64,000 nt of DNA from Pseudodesulfovibrio portus (GCF_026000375.1 NZ_AP026708.1:1614501-1678500), one strand, 5' to 3'; shown: positions 25,073 to 33,401, counted from the first letter of the stretch. Numbers and translations: made by a program. The notes: generated by a model from the sequence alone, not told the origin.

Positions 25073-25252
25073 ATGGACGAGAACCTGGAAACGAAATTGC
25101 GCGAGCTGGCCGAGGAAAACGGCGTGGACCCGGACGAGCTGATCGGACTGGCCGAACAGGCCGAGTTGCCCGAGGGGCTGGACCGGGTGGCGGAAACCCT
25201 GCTCGGCGACGTGGCCCTGTTCGGCCACGCCCTGGACAATATCAAGAAGTAG
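25073..25252 (+). CDS. Small acidic protein of unknown function
   Basis: A 59-residue acidic helical protein (LETKLRELAEENGVDPDELIGLAEQ). It has no signal peptide or membrane segment. The start ATG at 25073 is chosen over 25028 because the longer version would begin within the terminator of the previous gene. Codon use is like neighbouring genes, and it ends 2 nt before thpR, so it is probably translated with it. Family not recognised. Confidence 0.65.
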   Translation: MDENLETKLRELAEENGVDPDELIGLAEQAELPEGLDRVAETLLGDVALFGHALDNIKK

Positions 25253-25254
25253 CC

Positions 25255-25809
25255 ATGGCCCGGCTGTTCATCGGCATCAAGCTCCCGCCCGGCTACCAGG
25301 ACCGCGTCCGTCCGTTAACGCAGGAAATGGACAAGACCCTGCACACCCGGGTGAACTGGACCCGGCCCGGCAACTGGCACCTGACCCTCAAGTTCCTGGG
25401 CGACACCGAAGCTGCCCGCATCCCCTCCGTCATCGACACGCTGGCGTCCATCGAGCGTCCCGCCTTCACCATGCAGGCGGGCGGGGCCGGGGCGTTTCCC
25501 AACCCCGGGCAGCCCCGCGTAATCTGGCTCGGCCTGGACCGGGGCGCAGAACAATGCGAAGACCTGGCCGCCGCCGTCAACGACGTGCTGGCGTCAGTCG
25601 ATATCCCGCGAGAAAAGAAACGGTTTCGTCCCCACCTGACGCTGGGCCGCATCAGGAAGCCCGGCAAAGAGGACTGGCAGACCGTGCTGGACAGGGCCGC
25701 GCGGGAGACATGGCCCGCGTTCACCGTGGACCGGTTCACCTTGTGGCAAAGCGAACTCAAACCCACCGGCGCGGTGCATACCGCCATTGCCCAATTCAAC
25801 CTGAAATAA
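25255..25809 (+). CDS. thpR: RNA 2',3'-cyclic phosphodiesterase (2H family)
   Basis: A 184-residue member of the 2H phosphoesterase (LigT/ThpR) family, which opens 2',3'-cyclic phosphates on RNA ends. The two catalytic HxTx motifs are present as HLTL (WHLTLKFLG near residue 41, and FRPHLTLGRI near residue 124). It begins RLFIGIKLP, the usual first strand. It starts 2 nt after the small acidic gene and is followed by a repeat element shared with rdgB. Confidence 0.92.
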   Translation: MARLFIGIKLPPGYQDRVRPLTQEMDKTLHTRVNWTRPGNWHLTLKFLGDTEAARIPSVIDTLASIERPAFTMQAGGAGAFPNPGQPRVIWLGLDRGAEQCEDLAAAVNDVLASVDIPREKKRFRPHLTLGRIRKPGKEDWQTVLDRAARETWPAFTVDRFTLWQSELKPTGAVHTAIAQFNLK

Positions 25810-25827
25810 CCCGCGACACGGACCAGA

Positions 25828-26016
25828 AAAAAGCGCCGCACCATGTCTGCACATGGCACGGCGTATCGATTTTTTCTCGTCTGAATCGCACCGCAGCATA
25901 CGGTACGAAGCCACCACACACCCCGCCGAAGGCGGATACGGGATTCTCAAGGCCCTCGGCCTTGAGCGGGTGCAGGGCAGCGCTCTGCCCGCCGGAGACG
26001 CCCTGCGGCGAGCAGC
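25828..26016 (-). repeat. Composite 3'-end repeat next to era (related copy next to rdgB)
   Basis: A ~189-bp element filling the gap before the era stop codon. It has a terminator-like hairpin (GAAAAAA, inverted repeat around CCATG...CATGG, TTTTTTCTC), a second stem (CTCAAGGCC/GGCCTTGAG) and a third module (GGTGCAGGGCAGCGC..CTGCCC, then GGAGACGCC and TGCGGCGAGCAG). The same module order recurs at 31078-31266 next to rdgB. Confidence 0.8.
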
Positions 26017-26017
26017 T

Positions 26018-26926
26018 TTACTCGCCCAACCCCATGGCCCGCAGGAAGCCGGGGTCTTCGGTCCACCCCTCCCGCACCTTGACCCACAGTTCCAGGTGGA
26101 CCTTGGTGCCGGTCAGCTCGCCGATGTCCTGGCGCGCCAGGGTGCCGATCTTCTTGAGATTCGCGCCCTGCTTGCCGATGATCATGCCCTTGTGGCTCTT
26201 GCGGGAAGTATAGATGACCGCGTTGATGATGATCATGTCGGGACGGGAGTCCTCGTCCCACTGCTCGATCTCAACGGCCGTGGAATAGGGGAGCTCCTGG
26301 CGCAGCGAGTAGAAGAGCTTTTCGCGGATGATCTCCGAGGCCATGAAACGCAACGGCACCGTGGAAATCTGGTCCTCCGGGAACATGGCCGGTCCCTCGG
26401 GCAGGAAGGAGAGGATGCGCTCCATGAGCTCGTCGGTTCCCTTGCCGCGCAGGGCCGAGACCGGGACGAATTCCGCTTCGGGCCACAGCTCGGCGAGCCG
26501 GGCCATGAACGGCAGGAGCTGGTCCTTTTCCTTGATCCGGTCGATCTTGTTCACGGCCACCAGCACGGGCCTGCCCGCTTCGCTGACGGGCTTGACCAGG
26601 GGCGTGATCTCCTTTTCCAGCAGCTGCGGCTTGGCGCAATACAGGGCCGCGTCGAGCAGCACCACCACGCCGTCAGCCGAAGCCAGGGCGTTCCAGGCCG
26701 ATTCCAGCAGGAAACGGTTCATCTTGCCGCGCAGCCGGTGGATGCCCGGCGTGTCCAGGAAGACCACCTGCGCCTCGTCCGTGGTCAGGATGCCGCTGAT
26801 GCGGTTACGCGTGGTCTGCGGCTTGGGCGAGACAATGGCCACCTTCTGCCCCAGATACTGATTCATCAGGGTGGACTTGCCTGCGTTGGGGGGGCCGATC
26901 AAGGCCACCATTCCAAATTTATGCAT
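26018..26926 (-). CDS. era: GTPase Era
   Basis: A 302-residue GTPase needed for 16S rRNA maturation and 30S assembly. Residues 1-170 are the Ras-like domain: Walker [10 protein letters not shown], switch II DTPGIH, and NKID. The KH domain at the C-terminus has the RNA-binding [15 protein letters not shown]. The first in-frame start at 26986 would add 20 residues containing repeat sequence; the ATG at 26926 has GGAAAG and matches the family's usual beginning. It lies between two repeats: a ~120-bp palindrome upstream and the composite element at its 3' end. Confidence 0.97.
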   Translation of the reverse strand: MHKFGMVALIGPPNAGKSTLMNQYLGQKVAIVSPKPQTTRNRISGILTTDEAQVVFLDTPGIHRLRGKMNRFLLESAWNALASADGVVVLLDAALYCAKPQLLEKEITPLVKPVSEAGRPVLVAVNKIDRIKEKDQLLPFMARLAELWPEAEFVPVSALRGKGTDELMERILSFLPEGPAMFPEDQISTVPLRFMASEIIREKLFYSLRQELPYSTAVEIEQWDEDSRPDMIIINAVIYTSRKSHKGMIIGKQGANLKKIGTLARQDIGELTGTKVHLELWVKVREGWTEDPGFLRAMGLGE

Positions 26927-26940
26927 TTTCTTTCCTTGTC

Positions 26941-27060
26941 GGCTGTTGAAAAACGCACGATTGCTGCGTTGCCAACCGCAAATCAATCCTCAACGCAGCG
27001 CTGCTGCGCCTGCGGTTGATTGACGGTTGTCGCCTTGCACTCGCACATTTTTGAACAGCC
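26941..27060. repeat. ~120-bp palindromic repeat, member 1
   Basis: Two 60-bp arms forming an imperfect palindrome that begins GGCTGTTGAAAAA and ends with its complement TTTTTGAACAGCC. The centre GCAGCGCTGCTGC resembles GTAGCGCTGCTAC of members 2 and 3. It lies between the upstream DUF1992 gene and era, 15 bp before the era ATG, and would form a long hairpin in a read-through transcript. Confidence 0.85.
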
Positions 27061-27082
27061 TTTGTATTTTTGTACTCGCAAC

Positions 27083-27490
27083 TTATTTGTCTGAAGCGGG
27101 TCTGCCGAACCGTTCCTCGGCGATACGTACTTTCTCCACGATAAGGCGGTAATATTCACCCGAATCGTCCAGGTGCACGGGGCGGCCGCGCCGCTCGTTC
27201 ATCTTCATGATCATCACGTTCAACTTCTGCATCTGCCGGTAGCGCTCACCCTCGTCCTTCATGTGCGAAAGCAGATCGATGGCGGACATGATCTCCTTTT
27301 CCTCAACGATCTCGGCGGGCACGTACCCGGAGTTCCTGAGCACCCGGTAGGCCATGCGCAGTTCAGGCGGCAGGTTTTCGGCCTCGTCCTTGGGCAGGGG
27401 CCTGCCCATGCCCTCCAGGTTGTCGAACTTGCCCTCCCGGAGGGCGCGCTTGATGTGGTCTTCGGCCACCAGCTGCGAAAAGTTGAACAT
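27083..27490 (-). CDS. DUF1992-family protein (DnaJ-homologue C28-like domain)
   Basis: A 135-residue cytosolic helical protein. The DUF1992 hallmark is clear: AEDHIKRALREGKFDNLEGMGRPLP near the N-terminus, then LPPELRMAYRVLRNSGYVP. Despite the name of the eukaryotic homologue (DNAJC28) there is no J domain. Function is unknown. The ATG at 27490 is the natural start. It lies upstream of era on the same strand with a palindromic repeat between them. Confidence 0.88.
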   Translation of the reverse strand: MFNFSQLVAEDHIKRALREGKFDNLEGMGRPLPKDEAENLPPELRMAYRVLRNSGYVPAEIVEEKEIMSAIDLLSHMKDEGERYRQMQKLNVMIMKMNERRGRPVHLDDSGEYYRLIVEKVRIAEERFGRPASDK

Positions 27491-27553
27491 GGGTGATCTT
27501 TCCCATACACGTCAACCGGTGTCAAAGCAGTTATTATGGGGCCGGAGCCGGGA

Positions 27554-28321
27554 TCAGACGTCGATTTCGACCGCGATGGGGCAGTGGTCCGAGCCCATGA
27601 CGTCGGGCTCGATCCAGGCACCCACGACCTTGTCGCGCAGCTCCTCGGAAACGAAGAAGTAGTCGATGCGCCACCCGGCATTGTTCTTGCGGGCGTTGAA
27701 TCGGTAGGACCACCAGGAGTAATGGTGCGGGCCTTCCTCGAACAGGCGGAAGGTGTCCACGTACCCGGCGTCGATGAACTTGTCGATCCAGGCGCGCTCG
27801 ATGGGCAGGAAGCCGGACCGCTCGGAATTGGCCTTGGGGTTCTTGAGGTCGATCTCCGTGTGCGCGGTGTTGAAATCGCCGCCCACCACGATGGGCTTGG
27901 TCTTGCGCAGTTCCTCGGCGTGGGCCAGGAAGCAGTCGTAGAACCCCATCTTGAAATCCAGCCGCTCGTCCGACATCTGGCCGTTGGGGAAATAGATGTT
28001 GAACAGATGGAAGTCCGGGTATTCCAGGTGCAGGACGCGCCCCTCGTCCCGGTAGGCCGGATCGGGCAGGCCGATGTTCACGGCCAGGGGCTCCGGGTTG
28101 GCGAAGCAGGCCACGCCGGAATAACCCTTTTTTTTCTTGGACCAGTTCCAGTAGTGGTTTTCATAGGAATCGGGCTCCCGCTCCTCGACCGATATCTGGT
28201 CCGGGTGCGCCTTGGTCTCCTGGAGCATGACCACATCGCCGCCGCAACCGTCCAGCCAGTCGCGAAAACCCTTTTTCAGGACGGCCCGGTAACCGTTGAC
28301 GTTCCAGGAATAGATGATCAT
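27554..28321 (-). CDS. xth: Exodeoxyribonuclease III
   Basis: A 255-residue AP endonuclease / 3'-5' exonuclease of the ExoIII family for base-excision repair. Catalytic residues are visible: SWNVNGYR (Asn7), LQETK (metal-binding Glu), GGDFNTAH (Asp/Asn pair), WRIDYFFVS and the terminal GSDHCPI histidine. Length fits the family. On its strand it is preceded by a hairpin and a 29-codon membrane-protein gene. Confidence 0.95.
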   Translation of the reverse strand: MIIYSWNVNGYRAVLKKGFRDWLDGCGGDVVMLQETKAHPDQISVEEREPDSYENHYWNWSKKKKGYSGVACFANPEPLAVNIGLPDPAYRDEGRVLHLEYPDFHLFNIYFPNGQMSDERLDFKMGFYDCFLAHAEELRKTKPIVVGGDFNTAHTEIDLKNPKANSERSGFLPIERAWIDKFIDAGYVDTFRLFEEGPHHYSWWSYRFNARKNNAGWRIDYFFVSEELRDKVVGAWIEPDVMGSDHCPIAVEIDV

Positions 28322-28343
28322 GGCGAACCTCCGGAAAAGTGAA

Positions 28344-28370
28344 GGGGAACCGGCGGACTGCCGGTTCCCC
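28344..28370. terminator. Perfect 11-bp hairpin
   Basis: GGGGAACCGGC (28344-28354) and its exact complement (28360-28370) with a 5-nt loop, between the small membrane-protein gene and xth. On the minus strand only a short interrupted T stretch follows. Confidence 0.75.
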
Positions 28371-28397
28371 CCGTGTGCCGTGGATACGGCGAAAGAC

Positions 28398-28487
28398 CTA
28401 GTGTTCGTTCGGGGTGCTGACCTTGAGCATAACCAAGGCGGCGATGGTCATGAACAGCCCCAGGAAAAACCAGAAATAACCCAGCAT
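28398..28487 (-). CDS. 29-residue single-span membrane protein
   Basis: A tiny open frame encoding 29 residues, beginning MLGYFWFFLGLF and ending KVSTPNEH. Residues 3-21 form one hydrophobic helix rich in aromatic residues; the polar tail carries Lys, Glu and His. Evidence that it is real: a strong GGAGG ribosome site 8 nt before the ATG, high GC at third positions and a perfect hairpin just after the stop. The form (short aromatic transmembrane start, charged tail) recalls small subunits of membrane complexes such as CydX, but no partner is adjacent. Function unknown. Confidence 0.65.
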   Translation of the reverse strand: MLGYFWFFLGLFMTIAALVMLKVSTPNEH

Positions 28488-28619
28488 GTTTGCATCCTCC
28501 ATTGTTGTCACGTTGGTCTGAAGCACATACCAGAAACTGAAATGGATGAAAAGGGGACGCGGCACGCCGGGACGCACCCGGCCCTTGCCTCAAATCACCG
28601 TCTGCCGTAGAACCGGCCC

Positions 28620-29789
28620 ATGAACGGATACGACGTCATCATCCTCGGGGCCGGGGCCTCGGGCCTGTGGTGCGCCCTGGCCGCTGCCCGGCGCGGACGC
28701 AAGGTCGCGGTCGTCGACCACGGCCCCAAGACCGCGCGCAAGGTGCGCGTCTCGGGCGGCGGCAAATGCAATTTCACCAACCTCGACGTCGGCCCGGCCA
28801 ACTACCTCTGCGCCAACCCGCACTTCGTCAAATCCGCCCTGGCCCGGCTCTCCCCGTGGGACGTGGTCGCCTTCCTGGCCGAGGACAACATCACCTTTGA
28901 GGAACGCGACCACGGCCAGCTCTTCACTCTGGAGGGCGCGGGCAAGGTGGCAGGGGCGCTTACGGACCGATGCCGCAAGGCAGGCGTTTCCATCCTTCTG
29001 GAAGAAAACATTAAATCGATTACCGGCAAGGGTCCGTTCACCGTTCGATGCGTTGCCGGTAATCTGACTGCTGCCAAGCTGGTGGTCGCCCTGGGCGGCC
29101 CGTCCTGGCCCCAGGTCGGGGCCTCGGACCTCGGCTTCCGCCTGGCCCGGCAATACGGCCTGGACATCGTCGCGCCGCGCCCGGGGCTGGTGCCGCTGGT
29201 CTTTCCGAAAAGAGCCCAAAAGATGTGTGCCGAGATGGCGGGCAACGCCCTGCCGGCCACCGTGGAAGCCGGGGGCATGCGTTTCACCGACCCCCTGCTC
29301 TTCACCCACCGGGGCGTGTCCGGCCCGGCAGTGCTCCAGGCGTCCAACTACTGGCAGGAAGGTCGGCCCGTGGTCATCGATTTCCTGCCCGACAGGTCGG
29401 TGGCCGGTTTCATCGAGGAAAACAGAAGCTCCAACATCCGCCTGGGCAACCTGCTCGCCCGCGTCCTGCCCAAGCGGCTGCCCCCCCTGCTCCTGCCCGC
29501 CGACCTGGCCGAAACCCCGGTCAGCCAGCTGTCCAAAAAGCAGCTCGAAACATTGGAAGACCGCATCCACCGCTTCACCGTCACCCCGGCTGGTACGGAG
29601 GGATTCGCCAAGGCCGAGGTCTGCCTCGGCGGCGTGGACACCGACCACATCTCCTCCAAGACCATGGAAGTGAAGACCACCCCCGGCCTCTACGTCATCG
29701 GCGAGACCCTGGACGTCACCGGCCACCTCGGCGGCTTCAACCTACACTGGGCATTCGCGTCAGGAGCCGCCTGCGGCGCGGCCTTGTAA
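28620..29789 (+). CDS. FAD-dependent oxidoreductase of the HI0933/BaiN family
   Basis: A 389-residue flavoprotein. The Rossmann dinucleotide motif is at the N-terminus (VIILGAGASGLWCALAAARRG), followed by the family-specific VSGGGKCNFTN and near the C-terminus GLYVIGETLDVTGHLGGFNLHWAFASG. Members include BaiN-like reductases; most have no known substrate. Start ATG 28620 is at the first strand. It stands alone, divergent from the small membrane gene and followed by a palindromic repeat. Confidence 0.92.
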   Translation: MNGYDVIILGAGASGLWCALAAARRGRKVAVVDHGPKTARKVRVSGGGKCNFTNLDVGPANYLCANPHFVKSALARLSPWDVVAFLAEDNITFEERDHGQLFTLEGAGKVAGALTDRCRKAGVSILLEENIKSITGKGPFTVRCVAGNLTAAKLVVALGGPSWPQVGASDLGFRLARQYGLDIVAPRPGLVPLVFPKRAQKMCAEMAGNALPATVEAGGMRFTDPLLFTHRGVSGPAVLQASNYWQEGRPVVIDFLPDRSVAGFIEENRSSNIRLGNLLARVLPKRLPPLLLPADLAETPVSQLSKKQLETLEDRIHRFTVTPAGTEGFAKAEVCLGGVDTDHISSKTMEVKTTPGLYVIGETLDVTGHLGGFNLHWAFASGAACGAAL

Positions 29790-29792
29790 CCC

Positions 29793-29914
29793 GGCTTGCG
29801 ATAGCGGCACATCCGCACATTTTTCCGGCTTGCCGCCGTCCTCACCGTAGCGCTGCTACGCCTGCGGTACGGCTGCGCCGGAGAAAATGCACGGCTGCAC
29901 CACTCTCCCAAGCC
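29793..29914. repeat. ~121-bp palindromic repeat, member 2
   Basis: Imperfect palindrome with 60-bp arms starting GGCTTGCGATAGCGG and ending with the complementary CAAGCC. The centre is GTAGCGCTGCTAC (29847-29859), flanked by CCTCACC and GCCTGCGG as in member 3. It follows the flavoprotein stop codon by 3 bp. The nearby GGCAGGAGGCC stretch at 29978 precedes the convergent gene's end. Confidence 0.88.
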
Positions 29915-30008
29915 TCCGGTCGGGCTGGAGACGCACCTACCCATAAAAGCAAGGCCTCCCGCCGAAACACGTCGGCAGGAGGCCTTTCTTTTGAATTGGG
30001 ACGGACCG

Positions 30009-30671
30009 CTACGCCTTCATCTTGCGGCGAATCCCGACCAGACCGACCAGGCCGGAACCGAGCAGCCACACTGCGCCGGGGATCGGGGTCGGATTGGTGG
30101 TGCCGACGTGCAGATGGTATGTTGCATCCGCCACAAGAGGTCCGCCGTAGAGTGAACCACTTTGTAAATACTGGCCCACACGAATGTAATACGTCCCCGC
30201 AGTGTTGAATGTATACCTGAAAAACGAATTGAATGTGTCTGACTCTAGGTCACCTGCGCAATCTGCACCACTGTCATCATTATATGCAAGTAGACGGGTC
30301 CCATCGGTGTCGTAGAGCGTGAGAACGGTGTCCAAACCTGCAACTTCGGCAAAATCGATGTCGAAAGAGACGGCATTACCCAGATGCAGGGAACTCCCAG
30401 CGGTGCCGACGGAAAACGAATAGTAGTCATACGTATTGTCACCGGAAAACCCGTACACGGACGCGCTCCAGTTGGCGATGGTCCCTGAAAGATCCGTCTC
30501 AACCAGATAGCTGATGTCGCTGCTGAAGTAGGGGTCCAAATTTTGGGCCGTCGCGCTGGAGTCGTTGGGGTTCTTTTCCAGTGTATACGCCGCGTTGGCC
30601 GCCTTCGCGCCGACTATACACAGTGAAATCAGCAGCAGCCCCCAGACCGTCTTGACAATACGAGAGTTCAT
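30009..30671 (-). CDS. Secreted protein with VPLPA/PEP-CTERM-type sorting signal, PPC-like domain
   Basis: A 220-residue exported protein. It has an N-terminal signal peptide (hydrophobic ~7-25), a beta-sandwich resembling a pre-peptidase C-terminal domain (DYYSFSVGTAGS, LDTVLTLYDTDGTRLLAYND, TAGTYYIRVGQY) and a C-terminal sorting signal (PIPGAVWLLGSGLVGLVG followed by RRK). Such tails are cut by exosortase-type enzymes during export to the surface or matrix; no exosortase is in this window. The ATG at 30671 with GGGGCG is preferred to upstream starts. A second protein with the same tail is at 47243. Confidence 0.88.
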   Translation of the reverse strand: MNSRIVKTVWGLLLISLCIVGAKAANAAYTLEKNPNDSSATAQNLDPYFSSDISYLVETDLSGTIANWSASVYGFSGDNTYDYYSFSVGTAGSSLHLGNAVSFDIDFAEVAGLDTVLTLYDTDGTRLLAYNDDSGADCAGDLESDTFNSFFRYTFNTAGTYYIRVGQYLQSGSLYGGPLVADATYHLHVGTTNPTPIPGAVWLLGSGLVGLVGIRRKMKA

Positions 30672-30760
30672 ATGTCGCCCCATTGTTGCATTCAGAAAAA
30701 CAAAACGGATCACAGACACCCTATTTACGATCCTACCGGCGCATGATCACCTACGGCCAT

Positions 30761-30778
30761 ATAGCAAATTTTATTCAA
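30761..30778 (-). promoter_or_regulatory. Upstream motif shared by the two sorting-signal genes (copy 1)
   Basis: ATAGCAAATTTTATTCAA on the plus strand, 89 bp before the start codon of the gene at 30671. It is identical at 16 of 18 positions to the motif at 47849-47866, which sits 78 bp before the other sorting-signal gene. Probably a shared promoter or operator. Confidence 0.6.
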
Positions 30779-31077
30779 GTTCTAACAATTCAATACATTG
30801 ACCGCTCATACCACTTTTTTTGCCCTCTATTCCGATTTTTCAGGAATGCGTTCACTCGCCCAAGTCACCCGCCCCCTTTGCATTTGGACCGAATGTGGGC
30901 CATTTTGGCTGAAATTCGACTTTTCCGACACGGCAAATCCCGGAGCATTTCGTTGATGGCCCGGTGGAATTTCTGGTGAATCAAAGCCAATATAGGGCAG
31001 TGATGTCCTCGGCAGGCTCGCCCCCTGCACGCTTTCACCCCGCTCTACATCTCCCGAATAACCAACCCCCGCTTCGG
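30779..31077. other. Non-coding gap upstream of the sorting-signal gene
   Basis: About 300 bp between the motif above and the composite repeat next to rdgB. The left third is T-rich; I see no gene, RNA or strong hairpin here. Confidence 0.5.
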
Positions 31078-31266
31078 GCGAGAAAAAACGCCGCGCCATG
31101 TATGAGCATGACGCGGCGTATGTCGTTTTTTCTCGCCCGAAGCATCGACCTCGCCGGAGGCGACGATGGGGGTCCAGGGGGCTTTGCCCCCTGGCGGGTG
31201 CAGGGCAGCGCCCTGCCCGTCGGAGACGCCCCTGCGGCGAGCAGTCCGCCGGGGGCCTCCCCCAAA
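31078..31266 (-). repeat. Composite 3'-end repeat next to rdgB
   Basis: Same module order as at 25828-26016: GAGAAAAAACGCCGCGCCATG hairpin ending TTTTTTCTCG, a central stem AGGGGGC/GCCCCCT, then GGTGCAGGGCAGCGCCCTGCCC-type hairpin with GGAGACGCC and TGCGGCGAGCAG. On the minus strand it gives rdgB a terminator with a T6 run. Confidence 0.85.
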
Positions 31267-31268
31267 AG

Positions 31269-31877
31269 CTACTTGTTGGCCTTTTCCCAGAAGTCGGGCC
31301 AGAGTTCGAGGAGCTTCTTCATGGCCTTGCCCCGGTGAGACTTGCCGTTCTTGACCTCGGGGTCCAACTCGGCCACGTGGCAGCCCAGGTCCGGGTCGAT
31401 GACGATGACGTCGTAGCCGAAGCCGCCCCTGCCCTTGTAGCCGTGGCCCACGGTGATCTCGTAGGAGCCGTCCGCGTTGATCTCGGCGCCGTTGGGCGCG
31501 CTGGCGGCCATGACGCAGCGGTAGCGGCCCGTGCGCTTGTCCTCGGGCACATCCTTCATCTCGGCGAGCATTTTCTCGTTGTTGGCGTGGTCGTCGCACT
31601 CCTCGCCCGCGTAGCGGGCGGAGTAGACGCCGGGACGGCCGTCCAGGGCGTCGATCTCGATGCCGGAATCGTCGGCCACGGCCACCAGGCCGGTCAATTC
31701 GGCCACGGTACGCGCCTTGATGAAGGCGTTTTCCAGAAAGGTTTCGCCGGTCTCGGGGATGTCCCCGATCTCCGGGAACTCGCCCAGGGACTTCACCCGC
31801 ACGCCGAACGGTTCCAGCATGACGGAAAGCTCCCTGATCTTGCCCTTGTTGTTGGTGGCCAGGACGATTGTATCCAT
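31269..31877 (-). CDS. rdgB: XTP/dITP pyrophosphatase (RdgB/HAM1 family)
   Basis: A 202-residue house-cleaning enzyme hydrolysing non-canonical purine nucleoside triphosphates such as dITP and XTP. The family motifs are present: TNNKGKIREL at the N-terminus, DDSGIEIDALDGRPGVYSARYAG, and SHRGKAMKKL at the end. The ATG at 31877 matches the family start; a GTG at 31916 would add 13 residues. It follows the histidine kinase gene on the same strand by 42 nt, so they may share a transcript. Confidence 0.94.
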   Translation of the reverse strand: MDTIVLATNNKGKIRELSVMLEPFGVRVKSLGEFPEIGDIPETGETFLENAFIKARTVAELTGLVAVADDSGIEIDALDGRPGVYSARYAGEECDDHANNEKMLAEMKDVPEDKRTGRYRCVMAASAPNGAEINADGSYEITVGHGYKGRGGFGYDVIVIDPDLGCHVAELDPEVKNGKSHRGKAMKKLLELWPDFWEKANK

Positions 31878-31919
31878 GAGAAAAGCCCCTTGGGTTTGCG
31901 TTTTCAAGAGGCTCACCTT

Positions 31920-33401
31920 TTACTCGGACTCGTCCTCTTCCGCAACCGCAAGGATGGGCGGCAGGAACAAGGTCACCTTGGTGCCCACGCCCTCGACCGA
32001 GGCGAGGTCCACGCGACCGCCCAGCTCGTCGACGATCTTGCGCGTCTGGGCCAGACCCAGGCCCGCGCCCTTGTCCTTGGTGGAGAAGAACGGGCTGAAT
32101 ATCTTGTCGCGGATTCCCAGCGGGATGCCGTGCCCCGTGTCCTCCACGGTGAGCATGACGAAATCCTCGTTCAGGGTAGTGGTTATCAACAACCTTCCAC
32201 CCTCGGTCATGGCCTCGATGGAGTTCTTGATCAAGTTGATGAGGCACTGCTTGATGAGATCGGGATTGGCCCGCACCTTGGGCAGCATCTCTTCCAGCTC
32301 GATCTGCTGCTCCACGCACTGGTTGTCGCAGGGCAGGCTCATGACGTCCATGGTGGACCGGACCAGCTCGTTGAGGTCCACCTCCGCCACCTGCGCCTCG
32401 GTGGGCCGGGTGAAATTCATCAGGCTCTTCAGTATCTCGTCCAGTCGTCGGGATTCGTCCAGGATGATGGCGATCTTTTCGCGGGCCTTGTCGTCCACGC
32501 CGGTGGACCGCATGAGCGAGTTGGCGAACCCGGAGATGGAAAAGAGCGGGTTGCGGATTTCATGCGCCATGTAGGTGGAGAGTTCGCCGATGGAGGCGAG
32601 CTTTTCCGCCTGCTGGAGCCGGTTCTCCATGAGCCTGCGCCGCGTGATGTCGCGGCGCACGGCCACCACGTGGCCGATGGTTCCGTCCTCGTCGGCAATG
32701 GGCGTGGTGTAGATGCGGAAATACTGAACCCGACCGTCCGGGCCCACCTGGCTGGCCACGGCCTCGGCGGGCTGGCCCGTTGCCATGGTCCTGTCGAACG
32801 GATCGTCCCATATGCCCTTCCCGTTCTGCGAGCCTCCGGCAAAGACGTCGGCATAGTGGCTGCCCAACAGCGACTTCTTCGACAGGCCGGTCCGGTCGCG
32901 CACAGGCTGGTTCATGTCCACGATCTCCCCGTGGGAGTCAAGGAACAGAATCTCGTGGTCCATCTGGTCGATGATGGTCTTGAGCATGTTCTGGGTGTGC
33001 AGCAGGTCGACCTTGCAGGCCACCCACATCTTGTCCGAGGTCAAAAGCTTGATGAAGAAATTTGCCGCGTTGCGCTCGACCAGGGTGATGGCGGGCGGCA
33101 GATAGTTGCGCAGCTCGTTGACCAGGGATGGGCGCCCCGTGGCCTCGATGACCATGTTGATTTCCGGGTGGTTCTCAAGCATGGTCCGGTAGCCGGCATA
33201 GGTGGGGATGGACCTGTCCTCGTCCCGGGCCTCGGGCAGCACGGACTCACCCGGCAGGGCGACGGCCACCACGCCTATTTCACTGAGAATATCATCGTTG
33301 GACTGGTCCTTGAACATCTGCCAGAACGTCAGCAGCGCGGGGATGTCGCCGATAACGCCGATGACGTATTGCCTGTCCTCGATGTGGATAGCGTCGATCA
33401 A
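31920..33401 (-). CDS. PAS sensor histidine kinase with N-terminal Rossmann-like domain
   Basis: A 493-residue kinase. Residues ~10-140 resemble a dinucleotide-binding domain (YVIGVIGDIPALLTFWQMF, a second strand GVVAVALPG, then INMVIEATGRPSLVNEL as in homoserine-dehydrogenase-like folds). Then come PAS (about 150-260), the HisKA H-box MAHEIRNPL and the HATPase boxes (NLIKNSIEAM, DTGHGIP, KGAGLGLA). No transmembrane helix is seen, so it is a cytosolic sensor, perhaps of a nucleotide or redox state. The start is a TTG at 33401: GGAGGT lies 4 nt upstream and an earlier GTG has none. No response regulator is adjacent. Confidence 0.88.
   Translation of the reverse strand: MIDAIHIEDRQYVIGVIGDIPALLTFWQMFKDQSNDDILSEIGVVAVALPGESVLPEARDEDRSIPTYAGYRTMLENHPEINMVIEATGRPSLVNELRNYLPPAITLVERNAANFFIKLLTSDKMWVACKVDLLHTQNMLKTIIDQMDHEILFLDSHGEIVDMNQPVRDRTGLSKKSLLGSHYADVFAGGSQNGKGIWDDPFDRTMATGQPAEAVASQVGPDGRVQYFRIYTTPIADEDGTIGHVVAVRRDITRRRLMENRLQQAEKLASIGELSTYMAHEIRNPLFSISGFANSLMRSTGVDDKAREKIAIILDESRRLDEILKSLMNFTRPTEAQVAEVDLNELVRSTMDVMSLPCDNQCVEQQIELEEMLPKVRANPDLIKQCLINLIKNSIEAMTEGGRLLITTTLNEDFVMLTVEDTGHGIPLGIRDKIFSPFFSTKDKGAGLGLAQTRKIVDELGGRVDLASVEGVGTKVTLFLPPILAVAEEDESE

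Noticed and set aside
26941-27060. An insertion sequence or CRISPR array built from the palindromes
   Set aside because: There is no transposase frame, the copies are dispersed rather than in tandem, and there are no spacers of regular size.
31877-31916. Extended rdgB start at GTG 31916
   Set aside because: The added residues are not family-like, and the ATG at 31877 gives the standard N-terminus.
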